Positions 40,401 to 54,400 are shown, numbered from the stretch's first letter. The stretch is DNA of 64,000 nucleotides from Pratylenchus scribneri (GCA_030063045.1 JAQSEB010000073.1:186001-250000), one strand, 5' to 3'. Numbers and translations: made by a program. The notes: a model not told the origin generated them from the letters alone.

Positions 40401-43386
40401 TATGAATTTCTAAACAATGGCCCCAAAATTCAATTATGCCTAGGGTATATTTGACATGTTTTAGTTCAGGATTTGAATTTTTTGAAATTCTTTTAATAGA
40501 ATCATGTTCTCCATCAAAAAATACAAGCCTATCTTTTTTTAGATTTTTAAAATACCCCCTTACTAATTTTTTATGAATTTCTAAACAATGGCCCCAAAAT
40601 TCAATTATGCCTAGGGTATATTTGACATGTTTTAGTTCAGGATTTGAATTTTTTGAAATTTTTTTAATAGATTCATGTTCTCCATCAAAAAATACAAGCC
40701 TATCTTTTTTTAGATTTTTAAAATACCCTCATATTGATTTTTTATGAATTTCTAAACAATGGCCCCAAAATTCAATTATGCCTAGGGTATATTTGACATG
40801 TTTTAGTTCAGGATTTGAATTTTTTGAAATTCTTTTAATAGATTCATGTTCTCCATCAAAAAATACAAGCCTATCTTTTTTTAGATTTTTAAAATACCCC
40901 CTTACTAATTTTTTATGAATTTCTAAACAATGGCCCCAAAATTCAATTATGCCTAGGGTATATTTGACATGTTTTAGTTCAGGATTTGAATTTTTTGAAA
41001 TTTTTTTTAATAGATTCATATTCTCCATTAAAAAATACCGGCATATCTTTTTTTATTTTTTAAAATACCCTCATATTGATTTTTTATGAATTTCTAAACA
41101 ATAGCCCCAAAATTCAATTATGCCTAGGGTATATTTGACATGTTTTAGTTCAGGATTTGAATTTTTTGAAATTTTTTTAATAGATTCATGTTCTCCATCA
41201 AAAAATACAAGCCTATCTTTTTTTAGATTTTTAAAATACCCCCTTACTAATTTTTTATGAATTTCTAAACAATGGCCCCAAAATTCAATTATGCCTAGGG
41301 TATATTTGACATGTTTTAGTTCAGGATTTGAATTTTTTGAAATTTTTTTAATAGATTCATGTTCTCCATCAAAAAATACAAGCCTATCTTTTTTTAGATT
41401 TTTAAAATACCCTCATATTGATTTTTTATGAATTTCTAAACAATGGCCCCAAAATTCAATTATGCCTAGGGTATATTTGACATGTTTTAGTTCAGGATTT
41501 GAATTTTTTGAAATTTTTTTAATAGATTCATGTTCTCCATCAAAAAATACAAGCCAATCTTTTTTTAGATTTTTAAAATACCCTCATATTGATTTTTTAT
41601 GAATTTCTAAACAATGGCCCCAAAATTCAATTATGCCTAGGGTATATTTGACATGTTTTAGTTCAGGATTTGAATTTTTTGAAATTTTTTTAATAGATTC
41701 ATGTTCTCCATCAAAAAATACAAGCCTATCTTTTTTTAGATTTTTAAAATACCCTCATATTGATTTTTTATGAATTTCTAAACAATGGCCTCAAAATTCA
41801 ATTATGCCTAGGGTATATTTGACATGTTTTAGTTCAGGATTTGAATTTTTTGAAATTTTTTTAATAGATTCATGTTCTCCATCAAAAAATACAAGCCTAT
41901 CTTTTTTTAGATTTTTAAAATACCCTCATATTGATTTTTTATGAATTTCTAAACAATAGCCCCAAAATTCAATTATGCCTAGGGTATATTTGACATGTTT
42001 TAGTTCAGGATTTGAATTTTTTGAAATTTTTTTAATAGATTCATGTTCTCCATCAAAAAATACAAGCCTATCTTTTTTTAGATTTTTAAAATACCCTCAT
42101 ATTGATTTTTTATGAATTTCTAAACAATAGCCCCAAAATTCAATTATGCCTAGGGTATATTTGACATGTTTTAGTTCAGGATTTGAATTTTTTGAAATTT
42201 TTTTAATAGATTCATGTTCTCCATCAAAAAATACAAGCCTATCTTTTTTTAGATTTTTAAAATACCCTCATATTGATTTTTTATGAATTTCTAAACAATG
42301 GCCCCAAAATTCAATTATGCCTAGAGTATATTTGACATGTTTTAGTTCAGGATTTGAATTTTTTGAAATTTTTTTAATAGATTCATGTTCTCCATCAAAA
42401 AATACAAGCCTATCTTTTTTTAGATTTTTAAAATACCCTCATATTGATTTTTTATGAATTTCTAAACAATAGCCCCAAAATTCAATTATGCCTAGGGTAT
42501 ATTTGACATGTTTTAGTTCAGGATTTGAATTTTTTGAAATTTTTTTAATAGATTCATGTTCTCCATCAAAAAATACAAGCCTATCTTTTTTTAGATTTTT
42601 AAAATACCCTCATATTGATTTTTTATGAATTTCTAAACAATAGCCCCAAAATTCAATTATGCCTAGGGTATATTTGACATGTTTTAGTTCAGGATTTGAA
42701 TTTTTTGAAATTTTTTTTAATAGATTCATATTCTCCATTAAAAAATACCGGCATATCTTTTTTTATTTTTTAAAATACCCTCATATTGATTTTTTATGAA
42801 TTTCTAAACAATAGCCCCAAAATTCAATTATGCCTAGGGTATATTTGACATGTTTTAGTTCAGGATTTGAATTTTTTGAAATTTTTTTAATAGATTCATG
42901 TTCTCCATCAAAAAATACAAGCCTATCTTTTTTTAGATTTTTAAAATACCCCCTTACTAATTTTTTATGAATTTCTAAACAATGGCCCCAAAATTCAATT
43001 ATGCCTAGGGTATATTTGACATGTTTTAGTTCAGGATTTGAATTTTTTGAAATTTTTTTAATAGATTCATGTTCTCCATCAAAAAATACAAGCCTATCTT
43101 TTTTTAGATTTTTAAAATACCCTCATATTGATTTTTTATGAATTTCTAAACAATGGCCCCAAAATTCAATTATGCCTAGGGTATATTTGACATGTTTTAG
43201 TTCAGGATTTGAATTTTTTGAAATTCTTTTAATAGATTCATGTTCTCCATCAAAAAATACAAGCCTATCTTTTTTTAGATTTTTAAAATACCCCCTTACT
43301 AATTTTTTATGAATTTCTAAACAATGGCCCCAAAATTCAATTATGCCTAGGGTATATTTGACATGTTTTAGTTCAGGATTTGAATT

Positions 43387-43557
43387 TTTTGAAATTTTTT
43401 TTAATAGATTCATATTCTCCATTAAAAAATACCGGCATATCTTTTTTTATTTTTTAAAATACCCTCATATTGATTTTTTATGAATTTCTAAACAATAGCC
43501 CCAAAATTCAATTATGCCTAGGGTATATTTGACATGTTTTAGTTCAGGATTTGAATT
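43387..43557 (+). repeat. Representative type C monomer (CCGG-containing), 171 bp
   Basis: Type C is marked by one extra T in the T-run before AATAG, then ATTCATATTCTCCATTAAAAAATACCGGC and a TTTTTTTATTTTTTAAAATACC box one base shorter than in B, so the two indels cancel to 171 bp. TACCGGC begins at 4760, 5613, 7822, 10882, 12584, 13946, 15989, 26036, 26889, 29781, 31314, 31655, 33360, 34381, 35572, 36426, 38472, 39158, 41036, 42746, 43430, 47534, 49073 and 49415 (24 copies). The limits given are one unit-length around the 43430 copy. C copies nearly always sit among B units, never inside the pure A block after 50.39 kb. Confidence 0.92.
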
Positions 43558-44272
43558 TTTTGAAATTTTTTTAATAGATTCATGTTCTCCATCAAAAAAT
43601 ACAAGCCTATCTTTTTTTAGATTTTTAAAATACCCCCTTACTAATTTTTTATGAATTTCTAAACAATGGCCCCAAAATTCAATTATGCCTAGGGTATATT
43701 TGACATGTTTTAGTTCAGGATTTGAATTTTTTGAAATTTTTTTAATAGATTCATGTTCTCCATCAAAAAATACAAGCCTATCTTTTTTTAGATTTTTAAA
43801 ATACCCTCATATTGATTTTTTATGAATTTCTAAACAATGGCCCCAAAATTCAATTATGCCTAGGGTATATTTGACATGTTTTAGTTCAGGATTTGAATTT
43901 TTTGAAATTTTTTTAATAGATTCATGTTCTCCATCAAAAAATACAAGCCTATCTTTTTTTAGATTTTTAAAATACCCTCATATTGATTTTTTATGAATTT
44001 CTAAACAATAGCCCCAAAATTCAATTATGCCTAGGGTATATTTGACATGTTTTAGTTCAGGATTTGAATTTTTTGAAATTTTTTTAATAGATTCATGTTC
44101 TCCATCAAAAAATACAAGCCTATCTTTTTTTAGATTTTTAAAATACCCTCATATTGATTTTTTATGAATTTCTAAACAATGGCCCCAAAATTCAATTATG
44201 CCTAGGGTATATTTGACATGTTTTAGTTCAGGATTTGAATTTTTTGAAATTTTTTTAATAGATTCATGTTCT

Positions 44273-44443
44273 CCATCAAAAAATACAAGCCTATCTTTTT
44301 TTAGATTTTTAAAATACCCTCATATTGATTTTTTATGAATTTCTAAACAATAGCCCCAAAATTCAATTATGCCTAGGGTATATTTGACATGTTTTAGTTC
44401 AGGATTTGAATTTTTTGAAATTTTTTTAATAGATTCATGTTCT
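44273..44443 (+). repeat. Representative type B monomer, 171 bp
   Basis: Type B differs from type A mainly in one box: AGATTCATGTTCTCC, then CAAGCCTATC and TTTTTTTAGATTTTTAAAA. The half running from GCCCC through TTGAATTTTTT is shared with A. Three right-hand variants exist. CCCTCATATTGATTTTTTATG gives 171 bp. CCCCCTTACTAATTTTTT gives 171 bp and is the form that leaves the minus-strand frame open. CCCCATATTGATTTTTTATG gives 170 bp, or 169 bp when followed by CCAAAAATGG (for example the unit at 6111-6279). No CpG is present. Confidence 0.95.
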
Positions 44444-46249
44444 CCATCAAAAAATACAAGCCTATCTTTTTTTAGATTTTTAAAATACCCTCATATTGAT
44501 TTTTTATGAATTTCTAAACAATAGCCCCAAAATTCAATTATGCCTAGGGTATATTTGACATGTTTTAGTTCAGGATTTGAATTTTTTGAAATTTTTTTAA
44601 TAGATTCATGTTCTCCATCAAAAAATACAAGCCTATCTTTTTTTAGATTTTTAAAATACCCTCATATTGATTTTTTATGAATTTCTAAACAATGGCCCCA
44701 AAATTCAATTATGCCTAGGGTATATTTGACATGTTTTAGTTCAGGATTTGAATTTTTTGAAATTTTTTTAATAGATTCATGTTCTCCATCAAAAAATACA
44801 AGCCTATCTTTTTTTAGATTTTTAAAATACCCTCATATTGATTTTTTATGAATTTCTAAACAATAGCCCCAAAATTCAATTATGCCTAGGGTATATTTGA
44901 CATGTTTTAGTTCAGGATTTGAATTTTTTGAAATTTTTTTAATAAATTCATGTTCTCCATCAAAAAATACAAGCCTATCTTTTTTTAGATTTTTAAAATA
45001 CCCTCATATTGATTTTTTATGAATTTCTAAACAATAGCCCCAAAATTCAATTATGCCTAGGGTATATTTGACATGTTTTAGTTCAGGATTTGAATTTTTT
45101 GAAATTTTTTTAATAGATTCATGTTCTCCATCAAAAAATACAAGCCTATCTTTTTTTAGATTTTTAAAATACCCTCATATTGATTTTTTATGAATTTCTA
45201 AACAATGGCCCCAAAATTCAATTATGCCTAGGGTATATTTGACATGTTTTAGTTCAGGATTTGAATTTTTTGAAATTTTTTTAATAGATTCATGTTCTCC
45301 ATCAAAAAATACAAGCCTATCTTTTTTTAGATTTTTAAAATACCCTCATATTGATTTTTTATGAATTTCTAAACAATAGCCCCAAAATTCAATTATGCCT
45401 AGGGTATATTTGACATGTTTTAGTTCAGGATTTGAATTTTTTGAAATTTTTTTAATAGATTCATGTTCTCCATCAAAAAATACAAGCCTATCTTTTTTTA
45501 GATTTTTAAAATACCCTCATATTGATTTTTTATGAATTTCTAAACAATAGCCCCAAAATTCAATTATGCCTAGGGTATATTTGACATGTTTTAGTTCAGG
45601 ATTTGAATTTTTTGAAATTTTTTTAATAGATTCATGTTCTCCATCAAAAAATACAAGCCTATCTTTTTTTAGATTTTTAAAATACCCTCATATTGATTTT
45701 TTATGAATTTCTAAACAATGGCCCCAAAATTCAATTATGCCTAGGGTATATTTGACATGTTTTAGTTCAGTATTTGAATTTTTTGAAATTTTTTTAATAG
45801 ATTCATGTTCTCCATCAAAAAATACAAGCCTATCTTTTTTTAGATTTTTAAAATACCCTCATATTGATTTTTTATGAATTTCTAAACAATAGCCCCAAAA
45901 TTCAATTATGCCTAGGGTATATTTGACATGTTTTAGTTCAGGATTTGAATTTTTTGAAATTTTTTTAATAGATTCATGTTCTCCATCAAAAAATACAAGC
46001 CTATCTTTTTTTAGATTTTTAAAATACCTTCATATTGATTTTTTATGAATTTCTAAACAATAGCCCCAAAATTCAATTATGCCTAGGGTATATTTGACAT
46101 GTTTTAGTTCAGGATTTGAATTTTTTGAAATTTTTTTAATAGATTCATGTTCTCCATCAAAAAATACAAGCCTATCTTTTTTTAGATTTTTAAAATACCC
46201 TCATATTGATTTTTTATGAATTTCTAAACAATAGCCCCAAAATTCAATT

Positions 46250-49200
46250 ATGCCTAGGGTATATTTGACATGTTTTAGTTCAGGATTTGAATTTTTTGAA
46301 ATTTTTTTAATAGATTCATGTTCTCCATCAAAAAATACAAGCCTATCTTTTTTTAGATTTTTAAAATACCCTCATATTGATTTTTTATGAATTTCTAAAC
46401 AATAGCCCCAAAATTCAATTATGCCTAGGGTATATTTGACATGTTTTAGTTCAGGATTTGAATTTTTTGAAATTTTTTTAATAGATTCATGTTCTCCATC
46501 AAAAAATACAAGCCTATCTTTTTTTAGATTTTTAAAATACCCTCATATTGATTTTTTATGAATTTCTAAACAATGGCCCCAAAATTCAATTATGCCTAGG
46601 GTATATTTGACATGTTTTAGTTCAGGATTTGAATTTTTTGAAATTTTTTTAATAGATTCATGTTCTCCATCAAAAAATACAAGCCTATCTTTTTTTAGAT
46701 TTTTAAAATACCCTCATATTGATTTTTTATGAATTTCTAAACAATAGCCCCAAAATTCAATTATGCCTAGGGTATATTTGACATGTTTTAGTTCAGGATT
46801 TGAATTTTTTGAAATTTTTTTAATAGATTCATGTTCTCCATCAAAAAATACAAGCCTATCTTTTTTTAGATTTTTAAAATACCCTCATATTGATTTTTTA
46901 TGAATTTCTAAACAATGGCCCCAAAATTCAATTATGCCTAGGGTATATTTGACATGTTTTAGTTCAGGATTTGAATTTTTTGAAATTTTTTTAATAGATT
47001 CATGTTCTCCATCAAAAAATACAAGCCTATCTTTTTTTAGATTTTTAAAATACCCTCATATTGATTTTTTATGAATTTCTAAACAATGGCCCCAAAATTC
47101 AATTATGCCTAGGGTATATTTGACATGTTTTAGTTCAGGATTTGAATTTTTTGAAATTTTTTTAATAGATTCATGTTCTACATCAAAAAATACAAGCCTA
47201 TCTTTTTTTAGATTTTTAAAATACCCTCATATTGATTTTTTATGAATTTCTAAACAATAGCCCCAAAATTCAATTATGCCTAGGGTATATTTGACATGTT
47301 TTAGTTCAGGATTTGAATTTTTTGAAATTTTTTTAATAGATTCATGTTCTCCATCAAAAAATACAAGCCTATCTTTTTTTAGATTTTTAAAATACCCTCA
47401 TATTGATTTTTTATGAATTTCTAAACAATGGCCCCAAAATTCAATTATGCCTAGGGTATATTTGACATGTTTTAGTTCAGGATTTGAATTTTTTGAAATT
47501 TTTTTTAATAGATTCATATTCTCCATTAAAAAATACCGGCATATCTTTTTTTATTTTTTAAAATACCCTCATATTGATTTTTTATGAATTTCTAAACAAT
47601 AGCCCCAAAATTCAATTATGCCTAGGGTATATTTGACATGTTTTAGTTCAGGATTTGAATTTTTTGAAATTTTTTTAATAGATTCATGTTCTCCATCAAA
47701 AAATACAAGCCTATCTTTTTTTAGATTTTTAAAATACCCTCATATTGATTTTTTATGAATTTCTAAACAATGGCCACAAAATTCAATTATGCCTAGGGTA
47801 TATTTGACATGTTTTAGTTCAGGATTTGAATTTTTTGAAATTTTTTTAATAGATTCATGTTCTCCATCAAAAAATACAAGCCTATCTTTTTTTAGATTTT
47901 TAAAATACCCTCATATTGATTTTTTATGAATTTCTAAACAATAGCCCCAAAATTCAATTATGCCTAGGGTATATTTGACATGTTTTAGTTCAGGATTTGA
48001 ATTTTTTGAAATTTTTTTAATAGATTCATGTTCTCCATCAAAAAATACAAGCCTATCTTTTTTTAGATTTTTAAAATACCCTCATATTGATTTTTTATGA
48101 ATTTCTAAACAATGGCCCCAAAATTCAATTATGCCTAGGGTATATTTGACATGTTTTAGTTCAGGATTTGAATTTTTTGAAATTTTTTTAATAGATTCAT
48201 GTTCTCCATCAAAAAATACAAGCCTATCTTTTTTTAGATTTTTAAAATACCCTCATATTGATTTTTTATGAATTTCTAAACAATAGCCCCAAAATTCAAT
48301 TATGCCTAGGGTATATTTGACATGTTTTAGTTCAGGATTTGAATTTTTTGAAATTTTTTTAATAGATTCATGTTCTCCATCAAAAAATACAAGCCTATCT
48401 TTTTTTAGATTTTTAAAATACCCTCATATTGATTTTTTATGAATTTCTAAACAATGGCCCCAAAATTCAATTATGCCTAGGGTATATTTGACATGTTTTA
48501 GTTCAGGATTTGAATTTTTTGAAATTTTTTTAATAGATTCATGTTCTCCATCAAAAAATACAAGCCTATCTTTTTTTAGATTTTTAAAATACCCTCATAT
48601 TGATTTTTTATGAATTTCTAAACAATGGCCCCAAAATTCAATTATGCCTAGGGTATATTTGACATGTTTTAGTTCAGGATTTGAATTTTTTGAAATTTTT
48701 TTAATAGATTCATGTTCTACATCAAAAAATACAAGCCTATCTTTTTTTAGATTTTTAAAATACCCTCATATTGATTTTTTATGAATTTCTAAACAATAGC
48801 CCCAAAATTCAATTATGCCTAGGGTATATTTGACATGTTTTAGTTCAGGATTTGAATTTTTTGAAATTTTTTTAATAGATTCATGTTCTCCATCAAAAAA
48901 TACAAGCCTATCTTTTTTTAGATTTTTAAAATACCCTCATATTGATTTTTTATGAATTTCTAAACAATGGCCCCAAAATTCAATTATGCCTAGGGTATAT
49001 TTGACATGTTTTAGTTCAGGATTTGAATTTTTTGAAATTTTTTTTAATAGATTCATATTCTCCATTAAAAAATACCGGCATATCTTTTTTTATTTTTTAA
49101 AATACCCTCATATTGATTTTTTATGAATTTCTAAACAATAGCCCCAAAATTCAATTATGCCTAGGGTATATTTGACATGTTTTAGTTCAGGATTTGAATT

Positions 49201-49330
49201 TTTTGAAATTTTTTTAATAGATTCATGTTCTCCATCAAAAAATACAAGCCTATCTTTTTTTAGATTTTTAAAATACCCTCATATTGATTTTTTATGAATT
49301 TCTAAACAATGGCCACAAAATTCAATTATG
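46250..49330 (+). repeat. Tandem duplication, 9 B monomers, 1,539 bp
   Basis: Three private variants are each repeated exactly 9 x 171 bp apart: TTCTACATC (47178 and 48717), TACCGGC (47534 and 49073) and GGCCACAAAA (47772 and 49311). The A/G series at AACAAT(A/G)GCC matches over nine successive units, and fails one unit further left. Confidence 0.9.
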
Positions 49331-51419
49331 CCTAGGGTATATTTGACATGTTTTAGTTCAGGATTTGAATTTTTTGAAATTTTTTTTAATAGATTCATAT
49401 TCTGCATTAAAAAATACCGGCATATCTTTTTTTATTTTTTAAAATACCCTCATATTGATTTTTTATGAATTTCTAAACAATAGCCCCAAAATTCAATTAT
49501 GCCTAGGGTATATTTGACATGTTTTAGTTCAGGATTTGAATTTTTTGAAATTTTTTTAATAGATTCATGTTCTCCATCAAAAAATACAAGCCTATCTTTT
49601 TTTAGATTTTTAAAATACCCCCTTACTAATTTTTTATGAATTTCTAAACAATGGCCCCAAAATTCAATTATGCCTAGGGTATATTTGACATGTTTTAGTT
49701 CAGGATTTGAATTTTTTGAAATTTTTTTAATAGATTCATGTTCTCCATCAAAAAATACAAGCCTATCTTTTTTTAGATTTTTAAAATACCCTCATATTGA
49801 TTTTTTATGAATTTCTAAACAATAGCCCCAAAATTCAATTATGCCTAGGGTATATTTGACATGTTTTAGTTCAGGATTTGAATTTTTTGAAATTTTTTTA
49901 ATAGATTCATGTTCTCCATCAAAAAATACAAGCCTATCTTTTTTTAGATTTTTAAAATACCCTCATATTGATTTTTTATGAATTTCTAAACAATGGCCCC
50001 AAAATTCAATTATGCCTAGGGTATATTTGACATGTTTTAGTTCAGGATTTGAATTTTTTGAAATTTTTTTAATAGATTCATGTTCTCCATCAAAAAATAC
50101 AAGCCTATCTTTTTTTAGATTTTTAAAATACCCTCATATTGATTTTTTATGAATTTCTAAACAATGGCCCCAAAATTCAATTATGCCTAGGGTATATTTG
50201 ACATGTTTTAGTTCAGGATTTGAATTTTTTGAAATTTTTTTAATAGATTCATGTTCTCCATCAAAAAATACAAGCCTATCTTTTTTTAGATTTTTAAAAT
50301 ACCCCCTTACTAATTTTTTATGAATTTCTAAACAATGGCCCCAAAATTCAATTATGCCTAGGGTATATTTGACATGTTTTAGTTCAGGATTAGAATTTTT
50401 TGAAATTCTTTTAATAGAATCATATTCTCCATCAAAAAATACAGTCCTATATTTTTTATTTTGTTAATATACCATCATATTGATTTTATATGAATTTCTA
50501 AACAATGGCCCCAAAATTCAATTATGCCTAGGGTATATTTGACTTGTTTTAGTTCAGGATTTGAATTTTTTGAAATTCTTTTAATAGAATCATATTCTCC
50601 ATCAAAAAATACAGTCCTATATTTTTTATTTTGTTAATATACCCTCATATTGATTTTTTATGAATTTCTAAACAATAGCCCCAAAATTCAATTATGCCTA
50701 GGGTATATTTGACATGTTTTAGTTCAGGATTTGAATTTTTTGAAATTCTTTTAATAGAATCATATTCTCCATCAAAAAATACAGTCCTATATTTTTTATT
50801 TTGTTAATATACCCTCATATTGATTTTTTATGAATTTCTAAACAATAGCCCCAAAATTCAATTATGCCTAGGGTATATTTGACATGTTTTAGTTCAGGAT
50901 TTGAATTTTTTGAAATTCTTTTAATAGAATCATATTCTACATCAAAAAATACAGTCCTATATTTTTTATTTTGTTAATATACCCTCATATTGATTTTTTA
51001 TGAATTTCTAAACAATAGCCCCAAAATTCAATTATGCCTAGGGTATATTTGACTTGTTTTAGTTCAGGATTTGAATTTTTTGAAATTCTTTTAATAGAAT
51101 CATATTCTCCATCAAAAAATACAGTCCTATATTTTTTATTTTGTTAATATACCCTCATATTGATTTTATATGAATTTCTAAACAATGGCCCCAAAATTCA
51201 ATTATGCCTAGGGTATATTTGACTTGTTTTAGTTCAGGATTTGAATTTTTTGAAATTCTTTTAATAGAATCATATTCTCCATCAAAAAATACAGTCCTAT
51301 ATTTTTTATTTTGTTAATATACCATCATATTGATTTTATATGAATTTCTAAACAATGGCCCCAAAATTCAATTATGCCTAGGGTATATTTGACTTGTTTT
51401 AGTTCAGGATTTGAATTTT

Positions 51420-54400
51420 TTGAAATTCTTTTAATAGAATCATATTCTCCATCAAAAAATACAGTCCTATATTTTTTATTTTGTTAATATACCCTCATAT
51501 TGATTTTTTATGAATTTCTAAACAATAGCCCCAAAATTCAATTATGCCTAGGGTATATTTGACATGTTTTAGTTCAGGATTTGAATTTTTTGAAATTCTT
51601 TTAATAGAATCATATTCTCCATCAAAAAATACAGTCCTATATTTTTTATTTTGTTAATATACCCTCATATTGATTTTTTATGAATTTCTAAACAATAGCC
51701 CCAAAATTCAATTATGCCTAGGGTATATTTGACATGTTTTAGTTCAGGATTTGAATTTTTTGAAATTCTTTTAATAGAATCATATTCTACATCAAAAAAT
51801 ACAGTCCTATATTTTTTATTTTGTTAATATACCCTCATATTGATTTTTTATGAATTTCTAAACAATAGCCCCAAAATTCAATTATGCCTAGGGTATATTT
51901 GACTTGTTTTAGTTCAGGATTTGAATTTTTTGAAATTCTTTTAATAGAATCATATTCTCCATCAAAAAATACAGTCCTATATTTTTTATTTTGTTAATAT
52001 ACCATCATATTGATTTTATATGAATTTCTAAACAATGGCCCCAAAATTCAATTATGCCTAGGGTATATTTGACATGTTTTAGTTCAGGATTTGAATTTTT
52101 TGAAATTCTTTTAATAGAATCATATTCTCCATCAAAAAATACAGTCCTATATTTTTTATTTTGTTAATATACCATCATATTGATTTTATATGAATTTCTA
52201 AACAATGGCCCCAAAATTCAATTATGCCTAGGGTATATTTGACATGTTTTAGTTCAGGATTTTAATTTTTTGAAATTCTTTTAATAGAATCATATTCTCC
52301 ATCAAAAAATACAGTCCTATATTTTTTATTTTGTTAATATACCATCATATTGATTTTATATGAATTTCTAAACAATGGCCCCAAAATTCAATTATGCCTA
52401 GGGTATATTTGACATGTTTTAGTTCAGGATTTGAATTTTTTGAAATTCTTTTAATAGAATCATATTCTCCATCAAAAAATACAGTCCTATATTTTTTATT
52501 TTGTTAATATACCCTCATATTGATTTTTTATGAATTTCTAAACAATAGCCCCAAAATTCAATTATGCCTAGGGTATATTTGACATGTTTTAGTTCAGGAT
52601 TTGAATTTTTTGAAATTCTTTTAATAGAATCATATTCTCCATCAAAAAATACAGTCCTATATTTTTTATTTTGTTAATATACCCTCATATTGATTTTTTA
52701 TGAATTTCTAAACAATAGCCCCAAAATTCAATTATGCCTAGGGTATATTTGACATGTTTTAGTTCAGGATTTGAATTTTTTGAAATTCTTTTAATAGAAT
52801 CATATTCTCCATCAAAAAATACAGTCCTATATTTTTTATTTTGTTAATATACCCTCATATTGATTTTTTATGAATTTCTAAACAATAGCCCCAAAATTCA
52901 ATTATGCCTAGGGTATATTTGACTTGTTTTAGTTCAGGATTTGAATTTTTTGAAATTCTTTTAATAGAATCATATTTTCCATCAAAAAATACAGTCCTAT
53001 ATTTTTTATTTTGTTAATATACCCTCATATTGATTTTTTATGAATTTCTAAACAATAGCCCCAAAATTCAATTATGCCTAGGGTATATTTGACTTGTTTT
53101 AGTTCAGGATTTGAATTTTTTGAAATTCTTTTAATAGAATCATATTCTCCATCAAAAAATACAGTCCTATATTTTTTATTTTGTTAATATACCATCATAT
53201 TGATTTTATATGAATTTCTAAACAATGGCCCCAAAATTCAATTATGCCTAGGGTATATTTGACTTGTTTTAGTTCAGGATTTGAATTTTTTGAAATTCTT
53301 TTAATAGAATCATATTCTCCATCAAAAAATACAGTCCTATATTTTTTATTTTGTTAATATACCATCATATTGATTTTATATGAATTTCTAAACAATGGCC
53401 CCAAAATTCAATTATGCCTAGGGTATATTTGACTTGTTTTAGTTCAGGATTTGAATTTTTTGAAATTCTTTTAATAGAATCATATTCTCCATCAAAAAAT
53501 ACAGTCCTATATTTTTTATTTTGTTAATATACCATCATATTGATTTTATATGAATTTCTAAACAATGGCCCCAAAATTCAATTATGCCTAGGGTATATTT
53601 GACTTGTTTTAGTTCAGGATTTGAATTTTTTGAAATTCTTTTAATAGAATCATATTCTCCATCAAAAAATACAGTCCTATATTTTTTATTTTGTTAATAT
53701 ACCCTCATATTGATTTTTTATGAATTTCTAAACAATAGCCCCAAAATTCAATTATGCCTAGGGTATATTTGACATGTTTTAGTTCAGGATTTGAATTTTT
53801 TGAAATTCTTTTAATAGAATCATATTCTCCATCAAAAAATACAGTCCTATATTTTTTATTTTGTTAATATACCCTCATATTGATTTTTTATGAATTTCTA
53901 AACAATAGCCCCAAAATTCAATTATGCCTAGGGTATATTTGACATGTTTTAGTTCAGGATTTGAATTTTTTGAAATTCTTTTAATAGAATCATATTCTAC
54001 ATCAAAAAATACAGTCCTATATTTTTTATTTTGTTAATATACCCTCATATTGATTTTTTATGAATTTCTAAACAATAGCCCCAAAATTCAATTATGCCTA
54101 GGGTATATTTGACTTGTTTTAGTTCAGGATTTGAATTTTTTGAAATTCTTTTAATAGAATCATATTCTCCATCAAAAAATACAGTCCTATATTTTTTATT
54201 TTGTTAATATACCATCATATTGATTTTTTATGAATTTCTAAACAATAGCCCCAAAATTCAATTATGCCTAGGGTATATTTGACATGTTTTAGTTCAGGAT
54301 TTGAATTTTTTGAAATTCTTTTAATAGAATCATATTCTCCATCAAAAAATACAGTCCTATATTTTTTATTTTGTTAATATACCCTCATATTGATTTTTTA

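Larger units (their letters stand above)
37411..50390 (+). repeat. Nearly pure type B block, strict 171-bp register
   Basis: About 76 B or C monomers with only two A inserts (about 38.1 and 40.35 kb). C units at 38472, 39158, 41036, 42746, 43430, 47534, 49073 and 49415. From 41036 on, spacings between C units are exact multiples of 171 (1710, 684, 4104, 1539 and 342), so there is no net indel over more than 8 kb. Most units are the CCCTCATATTG form; variation is mainly the A/G position in AACAAT(A/G)GCC. No credible gene. Confidence 0.92.

Noticed and set aside
38165..43422. Four 99-codon minus-strand frames at 38165, 38851, 40729 and 43123
   Set aside because: Each begins where a C unit shifts the frame and ends at the TGA of the next CCCTCATATTG box. 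Their presence tracks duplications 1,878 and 2,394 bp apart, not genes.
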